Source: Coemansia sp. RSA 1804
Lineage: Eukaryota > Kickxellomycota > Kickxellomycetes > Kickxellales > Kickxellaceae
Length of the DNA stretch: 12,746 nt
Direction of reading: 5' to 3'
Assembly (NCBI GenBank): GCA_027578815.1
Contig: JANBTH010000681.1
Coordinates: 1 to 12,746, forward strand
Below are positions 1 to 8,400 of this stretch, in pieces. Position numbers and translations under genes: made by a program. Within the stretch, counting starts at the first letter, position 1. Every line of letters begins with the position of its first letter. Below the pieces are notes generated by a model. The model was not told where the DNA came from, ran no database searches, and worked only from the letters and a program-made list of their open reading frames with translations.

Positions 1-160
1 CACGCCGTATCTTGAGTGGCTCTGCCAGAGCTACAATCTCCATCTGGTCGGAATACATAGCAAAGCTACTGTAAATACTTCCACGGGCTCCACATCCAAC
101 AATGGCGACTTTTACTGGCATGACCGAGTGTCCTGAACTACCTTGTTTTTCGGCATCCAT
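1..160 (-). CDS. Gfo/Idh/MocA-family NAD(P)-dependent oxidoreductase, N-terminal fragment
   Basis: The minus strand reads from an ATG at 160 to the window edge, giving 53 residues. It begins MDAEKQGSSGHSV and then enters a Rossmann beta-alpha-beta fold: VKVAIVGCGARGSIYSSFA (a G-x-G-x-x-G dinucleotide-binding loop) followed by MEIVALAEP, where the acidic residue after the second strand would contact the NAD(P) ribose. This pattern, with 'RG-x-x-Y' after the glycine loop and 'I-V-A-L-A-E-P' at strand 2, is typical of Gfo/Idh/MocA dehydrogenases, which oxidise or reduce sugars, inositols and related polyols. The EKP substrate-side motif and the C-terminal domain lie outside the window, so the substrate cannot be named. 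The ATG is followed by a short polar leader; a second Met (residue 14) directly before the Rossmann strand is an alternative start. The gene is transcribed divergently from the MIC12-like gene. Confidence 0.75.
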   Translation of the reverse strand, partial: MDAEKQGSSGHSVMPVKVAIVGCGARGSIYSSFAMYSDQMEIVALAEPLKIRR

Positions 161-566
161 TGTACTTAGCGTGTATAACAAGTTGCAAACTGTTTTAGAA
201 TGTAGCTGAGGCTTGATGTATGAGTATGAATTGTCAAGACCACATTAAAACGACGATAGTTTACTTTTGGGAAGAAACCCCTTTTGCCCCTCATTTTATA
301 TCGGACTCTTGAAAATGTCTAGAGACATGATGGGCACATGACAACTTGCTTCCATTCTCACGCTTTGCTGCAGGTAATTTTCCCAACCTTTACCATTTTC
401 AAATTATTATGTAGGGCTCAGCTCGAACCGCGGATGTCGAACCGGTTTTGTAGACTAATGTTTGGCAGGCGATAAGCATATTTTTCATATTCCTTTTTCT
501 TCTTTCTCTTCCTTTTTGTACTCCTAGTCTTGAATTTCTCCTGGTTTATTTTTACAGCTTGTCATT
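161..566. promoter_or_regulatory. Divergent promoter region between the oxidoreductase and the MIC12-like gene
   Basis: These 406 bases hold no convincing ORF and separate two divergent start codons. Visible elements are two CCCCT pentamers (278-282 and 287-291), the core of the yeast stress-response element; an AT-rich TTTTATAT at 294-301; two TCGAACCG octamers (423-430 and 437-444); and a long pyrimidine-rich tract from about 478 to 555. CAG|GTAATT at 371-379, GACTAAT at 453-459 and acceptor-like CAG ends at 468 and 557 could form a 5' UTR intron for the plus-strand gene. None of these roles is shown by the sequence alone. Confidence 0.4.
423..444 (+). repeat. Two direct copies of TCGAACCG, 14 bases apart
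   Basis: The octamer TCGAACCG occurs at 423-430 and 437-444, separated by CGGATG. The spacing and promoter position fit a paired transcription-factor site, but I do not recognise a factor and chance cannot be excluded. Confidence 0.35.
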
Positions 567-1053
567 ATGGCGAACATTGCGGTGAAATTCGTTTCGGGGC
601 TTGTGGCTGGTACTGGAGCGGTGTCTGCTTTTGTTTCATTCTTTAATGACCAGACACAAATTGCAAATTACAAGCTCACTCGTGCCTCTTTGACACTGAA
701 AGAAGTAGTGGGACCCAGCACCGAGGAAGTATGTTTTTTCGCATATTGGATAGTTTATATTTATATAATGGCAGGTGAACTTTAGCCATTTGAATCGTTT
801 GTACTGATTTCCTCTCTCCCTCTCCTGCGGCTTATTCTTTCTTTTTTTCTGATAAACATTATAGATCTCGCCATCATGGAAGGATAGAAAGTCTGACGTC
901 ATGAACAAATACGAAAGGCTTAGTGCACATTTGTTGAATAACGCAGTTCCATTAGCAAAGGCAGAGTGGAACAGTACTGTGTCCTCGATGGCGAATTGCG
1001 TACTAGACATGGGTATTGAAAAGGCCAGATCCGTGGCGAACAAAGATTACTAG
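567..1053 (+). CDS. MIC12: MICOS complex subunit MIC12/MIC13-like protein (two exons)
   Basis: Exon 1 is 567-728 (54 codons, phase 0) and exon 2 is 865-1053, giving a 116-residue protein. Residues 5-26 (AVKFVSGLVAGTGAVSAFVS and on) form a glycine-rich membrane segment. It is followed by a basic, helical middle with 'NYKLTRASLTLKEV', and a C-terminal helix with 'AKAEWNSTVSSM' and 'GIEKARSVANKD'. This order matches fungal Mic12 (Aim5) and animal MIC13/QIL1 as I know them: a short N-terminal membrane anchor, then a lysine-rich helix with an invariant-looking 'W-N' and a terminal amphipathic helix. These proteins sit in the mitochondrial inner membrane, link MICOS subcomplexes and stabilise crista junctions. 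No cleavable presequence is obvious, as is usual for the family. Start context is ATT-ATG-G. The gene converges with the DCAF gene, 109 bases away, with AATAAG-like strings between. The assignment rests on pattern recognition of a fast-evolving family. Confidence 0.62.
729..864 (+). other. Intron in the MIC12-like gene
   Basis: This 136-base spliceosomal intron has donor GTATGT, a branch candidate TACTGAT (802-808) or CTGAT (849-853), a pyrimidine-rich 3' half and acceptor ATTATAG. Removing it joins codons cleanly (GAA|ATC) and opens a further 62 codons. Reading through it instead hits a stop at 783-785. Confidence 0.85.
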
Positions 1054-1162
1054 ACAGTGCGAATCTTGTTGCGATAACTTTCTTGCCGTTTAATAAGGTG
1101 TATTTTGCTTTATATAAACTATAATAAGGCCACTGTCGTTGATAGCACTCTAGCTTTCTGTG

Positions 1163-4100
1163 TCAAGTTTCATAAACATGATCATGACCGCTGTAATCGG
1201 TTTCATTATCGGAAGGACTTGGGGGTTGCATAGAATAATGTTGTTGGCTCTGGCTATTCTCCATACCCTGTTCGAGAGGGATATTCCCAATTATGATTGC
1301 CTCGTCTGAATTGTTATCAGAACCAGTATCGCTGCTCATAGTTCCATAGTCATCAGAACCGGAGCCACTGCTGTCATCCTGGACACCTGCAAGTCCACCA
1401 AGCAGAATGCTGCTCATTATGTGGTTGGACAAGGACGCATGTGCCAAGCCATTAAGACGCATCTCCTCGTTTTGGCCTATTATTCGCGCTTTTTCATCAA
1501 TCTTGTTTGTACTTACGGCCGGGAACGAATAACGCACATGTGTGCGGATCTCATCTAGCTGTTCGGGGGACATCAAGAGGTGACCACTATGATAAAGATC
1601 TTGAATGTATGGATCGTGTGAATAAACAAGCTCCTTGAACACACTCTTCTCCATGTTGCTGATCGCATTTACTTGTGCAAATTGGAATGGCCCAAGTAAA
1701 GGAAAGCTCTTACGATGTTCGAATGAAGGCCCCCCTTGTGACAGATGAAATACTTGAACCTCACAGTCAATCCCTGACAATGCGATTATAGGTAGAAATG
1801 GATGAGCTTCAATGGCGTTCACAACTTCGCTATCGCCTTGAAGTATGGAAATAATCTCCATAGAGGTTTTATCCCATATAAAAATATTGCCGTCATCGGA
1901 TCCTGATGCCACGTACCTTCCAAACACAAAGTTTACATCTTTGATCGTGTGAAAGTTACAATGCCCGGTATATCTTAGACAAGGAAGTACGACTGGAACT
2001 GGGTGCATATTGCTAGTCTCGGGCTCGCACTGATCAAAGGGTCCACGATGCACTTCTTCCAGAGATGAGTCTGCAGCATGAGCTGTAGAGAGGACATGAG
2101 GCACGTATTCTCTTGTTGACCGTGGCCATGATTCGCTGGAACTCCTGCTATCTTGCAACACTACACTGTCTGTCATGTCATTATCCGAGTCAACCCCAGC
2201 GAGAGACGACGACAAAGTAGCATCGTTTTGGGAATACGACTGTGAGTTACCAGAATGGCTGTCCAAATATCTACTCTCAAAGCCAGTGTCTCGGCTTTTC
2301 CCTGCAGATATAATAGGAAACTTGGCAATCTGCTTGCTGCTTATAGCCACCCCATCAGTATTCTGATATGCCGCTGCAATATGTTCTTGTATATCTGCTG
2401 GGTGTATGTAGCACGGATGCCACATGTATGAATTCTGCAATCCATCGGCTTTTCGGGGAACTTTGAATAGCTGGTGGTCAAACATGAGAGCTGGCTGTCC
2501 TTCGCAATCTGTATTTGGCATTGAGTTGGGCGCAAATACACTCTCACACATAAGCTCCTTCAGAAACGACACCACTCCATACATAACGGATGTGTAATCG
2601 GTCGGATCGATTCCATTCTCTGTATTGTCTTTAAGCAAGTAGTTGCTTTGCTCAAATATATCAAGTGCAAGCTCAGAATCACGCTTGACAACTTTGGTCA
2701 GTCTTTCAGATGTGCCAAGATACCTTCCGACCACTGAGAATGGACTATAATGACCTACAGCACCTGTTCCTTGCAGCGCGCTTGTAGAGACTGTGCAAAT
2801 TAGTTCTGCCAGCTTGCAGACAACTGCTGTTTTCTCACGAACCATACCGTAGGCGTCGGCAATTGTAGTCTGCAGCTCACTTAGCCTAAACCCCATATCC
2901 CCAAACTCAGCCCGCAGCCGATTGCAAATTGGCTCGCTGTCATCAGGCTCATCCGAGTTTTGGGATGGCTTCCTGATCAGCGGCTGAATAGCAACGATAA
3001 ACACCATAGTATCAAAGCGCGCAGTGTCTAATGCAACAAGTAGTCGATTATAGTGTGCGGCAACATTCAAGGGGTTGAGCTCAATCGCGTGATTAATGTC
3101 TCTGATTAGAGGGTCTATCTCTGATTTTGTCTCCGCTAGGGCGCAAATGGTTTCATTCACGGTTTGCAAATCGCCACGAGCCAAATCATAAAAGGTTAAT
3201 GACGAACTGATCTGCTCTTGCCACTTCTTTCGAAATAGGGTGGCGTTAATAGACGCACGAGTATTTAAAAGAAGGGATTTAAGTCGGTACCGATCAGCAA
3301 CACTATCTTCACTTGCCATCAGAAGTATCTGTGTAGTCGTGTGCTGATAATCCAGACTATCTGAGACATCTATTGATCCGAGTGGGTTTTCGGATGATTG
3401 GGTATCTCGATCAGTCAACATCCGAAGTGCAAATGAAACCGATGCCTGTGCCTGGACAAGAGAGTTCGCAGAAACACTTTCAGCAAGAGACTCGAATGAT
3501 GAATGCATGAATTGCTGTTCGGTTTCAGACAGGGACATTCCCGCAGGATAGGGACAGGTGTTTGTTTTTGCATTAGAACTTGTCTTCTCTCCAGGCCGCT
3601 GCAGTCGTGCATTGCTGTATGACACATCTTCGTGTTCAAGCCGACAACTACTGCACCAGAGATACATGCAGCAGTTATCGGAAGAACATGGGCCTGCTCT
3701 GTTGCTAATGTTTTCATTCTCACTACAATCCTCCGACAACTCTGGACTACCAACACTGCTTAGACTGTCCGGAGCACTGGAATCCTCGTCGCTGTACATG
3801 TAAGGCGCTTCCTGTCTACTGAGCAAGCGTACTCCCCGAGATTGGCCTCGCATTGACCTCCGTAGCTGCTGCGTCTGCATTAACACAGAAGAGGGATCTG
3901 TCCAGTTCGCGTTATCTGGGCGTATCCGCTTGACACGAGGTGGCGATTGAGAGCTACTGCTAGTAGACCCGCGACTTTGCTGTCTTCCATCCAAGAGGGA
4001 TGCACTCCTGTGTAGGGTACTTATAAAAGTTGGCGACTGGTTGAGGTCAAACAGATACACATGGTCGTATGTCCAACTACCAATAACCTGATGAGCATTG

Positions 4101-5222
4101 CTACTCGAAAACCGCAAGCCAGTAACCACACTGTCCGATTTGCTTTCGTGAGGGTGAGTTCCGCCTTCCGGCTCTTCTCGACGCAGCCGAACAATACATT
4201 CACCGCCAGACCATGTTTTATTGTACGAATATAGCCATTTAGGCGAGAGAAGGCTCGGATGGCACGTAGCCCTCCTGTCATGTACCATGATTGAAGTCAT
4301 TGTACCACCGACTGCAAATATGGAGGATTGGAATGGATCAACATCCAGCGCATATAGCTCCGCGCTCAGACTGCGGTAGTCAGCAACTATTCGACCGCTT
4401 TTTTGAGAATTGCGTTGGTTTGACAATGCCAACGATGCTCCCTCGCGTATATCAAAATGACGGACTGTTCCGTCTTCCGAGCATGATAAAAACTCGTAGG
4501 GTGAGTCGGGTATTGGCAGTACGCGCTTAACGCATGCAGTATGGCCAGAAAAGGTGCAAACACAGAAATCGCTTCCTGAATAAACATTGTCTTCCGATTG
4601 ATACAGCGAGCCCATAGACCTTTTGGTCCTATTAGTAACGGATAGGATCCTACTAATATCAAACACCTTTATTGTCGTATCCATGGAGCACGCTATAAGG
4701 AAGTGGTCATTGGGCGCTTGCATAGTCTTTAGATCAAACACCCGTTCATCAAATCCTGTTTTGAACCTGCAGATCAACGATCCGTCGTCCGCAGCCATCC
4801 AAACGCATATCGTACAATCGTCGGACCCAGAAAACAAATACCTCCCGTCGTGAGTCCAACATAGAGCATTCACACAGCCATTATGACCCCTTAGCGTTTG
4901 ATGGAGCTCTATATTCTTAACGCTGTGCTGGCTATATGGCCACTCGCCTACTTTGAAGCAAAAAAAAAAAGTGATAGAGTACTGTGCTTTTAGTAAAGAA
5001 AGCCATAAACATGTTTTTGCATGACAAAGGATGAATATGTTGTAAAAGTATGACTAGAAATGCCCTAGTCGTCTATTCCAAGCGAATATGCTTGACGTTC
5101 TCTGGCGCAACTCAATTTGTAATACACGCTCTACAGGTTATTATCAAATACGTACGAAATGCATTTGTCCTCAATAATGTTTCTCCAGTTACTCTCTTGC
5201 GCTGTAATGACGGTAAAGACAT
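1163..5222 (-). CDS. WD40 DDB1-CUL4-associated factor (DCAF6/WDTC1-like), 1284 residues
   Basis: Exon 1 is 5222-5156 (22 codons plus one base); exon 2 is 4950-1163. The spliced protein begins MSLPSLQRKR and runs through 'ETLLRTNAF' into 'LGEWPYS' and the first WD40 repeat, 'LRGHNGCVNALCW...SGSDD' (about 42-78). More repeats follow at about 88-121, 154-191, 218-249 and 296-325. Two carry the D-x-R signature used by CUL4 receptors to contact DDB1: FDIR (188-191) and HDRR (246-249). A long Ser-rich, mostly disordered insert (326-1010) contains a TPR-like helical stretch near 576-748 ('AIELNPLNVAAHYNRLL') as in WDTC1. The last repeats then close the propeller (1013-1092, 'GSDDGNIFIWD', 'EAHPFLPIIALSGIDCEVQVF'), as in DCAF6. 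An acidic Ser/Asp tail lies at 1214-1239. The protein should recruit substrates to CRL4 in nucleus or cytoplasm; the substrate is unknown. It lies 245 bases downstream of REV3 on the same strand. Confidence 0.87.
4951..5155 (-). other. Intron 1 of the DCAF-like gene
   Basis: This 205-base intron has donor C|GTACGT (5155-5150), branch TACTAAA (4995-4989), an 11-base T run and acceptor TTCAAAG ending at 4951. Without it the main ORF has no usable ATG ahead of WD40 repeat 1 and would have to start at a GTG in mid-repeat. The splice restores a phase-consistent ATG exon whose 'LLRTNAF' resembles the N-terminal segment before the first repeat in fungal DCAFs. Confidence 0.82.
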
Positions 5223-5467
5223 TAGAATATATTTTCAAGCTTTTGACTCGTGCAGTAAAAAAAAGTCCCTCCCGTTTTATCGGTACACCGCAGTACGCCA
5301 CACACAAAACTGTAAAAAAAAGTAAATAAGTGATTCAGCAGGCTGTGAATTACTAAGAGAAACGCCAATTTATATAACAGGACAAATTAGAAATTGACGG
5401 AAGAGAAAATAAAAGCGTTATTCTAGCACCATCCAAGTGGGACATGATTGATCATCAATCCATTTCA
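5223..5467 (-). promoter_or_regulatory. REV3-to-DCAF intergenic spacer
   Basis: These 245 bases follow the REV3 stop and precede the DCAF ATG on the same strand. They must hold the REV3 3' end and the DCAF promoter. Visible are a short inverted repeat just after the stop, TTTTATTTTC, a TATATAA string (5378-5372 on the minus strand) and several T runs. No canonical AATAAA is present on the transcribed strand. Confidence 0.4.
5446..5460. repeat. Inverted repeat just downstream of the REV3 stop
   Basis: GATTGAT-C-ATCAATC has perfect 7-base arms around one base and lies 8 bases beyond the REV3 TAA. A one-base loop makes an RNA hairpin poor, so a protein-binding palindrome or chance is as likely as a 3'-end signal. 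Confidence 0.3.
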
Positions 5468-8400
5468 TTAACACGTCATCATCATGCTAAATGTCTTATT
5501 CCAGGATTGATAGCGCTGGCTTAGCAGATTTCTTCGGAATAAGTTAGGACAATCAACACATTCGCATTCTTCTACCGCCTGTAGTGCATCGGCTCTATGG
5601 CCCCCGACACATTCGATACACTCGTCTATTGCATTCCGATAGGCACCGCAAACATATCTATATATTACTCCGATTTGGGCAGATGATGATGCGCTATCAG
5701 ACCAGCATCTCGCACAGATCCTGATACCTGGTGGCAGGAACGGCTCCACGGCTGTAGACTTCTTTGAAGATAGTGGCATTGGAGCTATTGTCTGCTTGCA
5801 TAGCATGCACGACCTCTTGAGGTAGAAATGAAAGAGCGATCGTGTAGATGGTCCTTTCGATGCAGAACGATGTTCAATATGCTTGTGAAAAGGGAGATCC
5901 GCCTGAATACTGGAATTCGGATATGGCACCAGCAACGCTTGGCTGCGATTAGATGCGCTTGTTATTGTGGTTTCGCTGGTAGATTCGCTGTCATCTTCAT
6001 TAAATGCATCATATATACTGCTTCGCAGCCATCGCGGCATCCCTTCAACCCAAGAATGGACATTTACGCCTATCAAGCTAAACACACGGTCAAGTGCTGG
6101 TATGATCTGCTTGTTAATGTAGTAATGATAGTCAAGTCGAAGTCTTGGCTGCTTCAACAGAACAAGCGGTAGTACGACTCGGTCGCTCAGCCGATCATAG
6201 GCGCCGTTGCTAATCACAAAATAGGGCACTCTTTCACCATGCAATGGCTCTAGCTGCCTAGTATGAAGCATGTCTTTAGCTACCTTTGCGTGTGCTGACA
6301 TTGTGCGCCCCAAGTACTTGCTCAAGCGCACCTCTTTGGCTATTATAAACTCCTCCATGGGAACCTCGCGTCGGAGAACCTTCGTAATCTGTGCTACGAC
6401 AAAAGACTTTACAAGAGACAGGTCGTTTTCCCGAAATAGAACATCTATCGCACCCTCAAGTATTTTCTGTTGAATCTTGCAGCCGTCGCGACGCACAAGC
6501 TCCATGCCCTTTACGTCCAGCTGTGGTTCAGCCTGATCGGCAGCCGTGTACATCCAGCCAGAGTAACGCTTTTTGGTAAGCAATACGCACGGCTGATAGA
6601 CCTTTTCGAATTTTAGCTTCACAGGTTTTGGATTCAGCCTTGTCACAGCATCTGCAATTTCTTGGCCAAGACTAAATGCAGTCTGGCGAGACTTTCCAGG
6701 AAAATGCAGAAACATAGAGTCTGTGTCGCCATACACAACCTCTGCTCCCCATGTCTTGTGCTTTGATTGAATGAATCGAATAGCATTCTCAAGCGTTTCG
6801 CGTCCTGTCTGGACAATAGAGTCTGCAACTTCCACACAAGGCATACGGCCGGAAAACGAAGCGCCCGTGTACCCATACGTGACATTGGCAATGAGCTTCA
6901 GCCCAAGTTGCCAGGCATCCAATTTTTTGTACAGCACCTCATTATCTTTGCCCCATACACCGATTGCCTCCTTTAACATTACTCTACTTTCTAGGATCTC
7001 TTCAAGCATTCGAGCAAGAAGACCCTTTCTGATAGACGATTTTACAAACATCACTCCATTGGGCGAGATAGTGATATTCTGGTGCCCTATTGCGCTTAAC
7101 AGACCCGGCGGAATGGCCATACTGGTGAAACCAAAACGCCTGCTAGCAGCCCCATCTCCTGCTGACGCAGGAGCATATCCAGCAACATCTTCGATCCTGC
7201 CAAGGCATGTTGAGTAACAGTAATTGTATGCAATCATTATGCTCGGATAAAGACTTTGGAAATCCAAAACGACGACCGGGTCGGTGTAATATCTGCTTTT
7301 TGGTTCCAAAACAAGCGGCAGACACTCCGCTGCTGCCTGATGTGCAACTTGCTCCCGAGTCGGCGATGATAGTACAAATAGCTCAGGATGAGCAATACGT
7401 GCCATCAATGATTCGACGCGGAACTGGGATCCTCGTGTGATTACAGACATAAAATCAATTCCGATAACATTCGCAAGCTCAGCTGCTCGATCAACAATAT
7501 TAGCCTTTTCAATGATTTGAAGCACTGCAGCAGCACGGTAGCACAGATGCCGCAAGACTCGAATTCTCGCAACAGTGGGCTCTTCTAATAGCCAGGTACT
7601 CAATCTTGAGTGCGAATAGCAGGGGACTTTCTCATCAAGAACGTTCAGCACGACATTTTCGAATGTATACGATGTCAGGCTCAGCTCACTTCGCATAATC
7701 TTCCACAGGTTAAGCATATGACGTCCGGGCACATTAACACGCTGTTGTTTTCCGCTGTTCCCCGATCCTCTTTCCTCACCCTCTCTGTACTGCCACCGTT
7801 TTCTGATAGTATTCGCATTTGGAACCCGCGAGAGCCCATGGACAAGGTCAATGCCATAGACCACTTGCGCTCGCTCAACAAGGTATCCCCAAGAGCCATT
7901 TTCCACCTCATAGCCACAAAGAATATCTGGATCTAACTGACAGGTTCGTTTGGCCACATCCTTGATCATTTCCAGCTCAGCTTCTTGGTGAATGTGCTCC
8001 ACATGTGAAGGTAGTCCTAGGCGCCCGAATCTGGCAGCCGGACCACAAGTCCATAAAATGGTCTGATACACGATGCTTCGGTTTATGGCGTTATATGATG
8101 AATGTGGATGTTGTTGCGGCCGTTGGTCATTGGAAAAACAAACCAGAATGAGAGTGATCATATCTTGATGAGGATTCAAAGGCATCTGATCGCGGCACAT
8201 TGCCAACAGTTCCATGGAAAGCTGAGACAACATGTTCGTTCTCATTAGCTCAGGCGGGTTCTTAGTGATCTGGCTTCCATGCTGTCCCGAAAGACCAGTC
8301 GTACGTCTGGTTGGCGAACCAGGTACATTTGCCACGCTATTATGGCCAAGCTGGCGGCGGCTGCTATGTGGTGGCAACAAACTTCCAAGCACGGCACTCC

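Noticed and set aside
636..1043. Minus-strand ORF of 135 codons over the MIC12-like gene
   Set aside because: It is antisense to both exons and the intron and shows no recognisable domain; the plus-strand spliced gene explains the region better.
4871..4873. GTG as the start of the DCAF protein
   Set aside because: It lies inside WD40 repeat 1 (G-C-V-N), so it is an internal Val codon. Nuclear genes rarely start at GTG, and the upstream exon supplies an ATG.
6771..7217. Plus-strand ORF of 148 codons inside REV3
   Set aside because: It is antisense to the polymerase palm, one of the most conserved parts of REV3, and looks like a codon-bias shadow.
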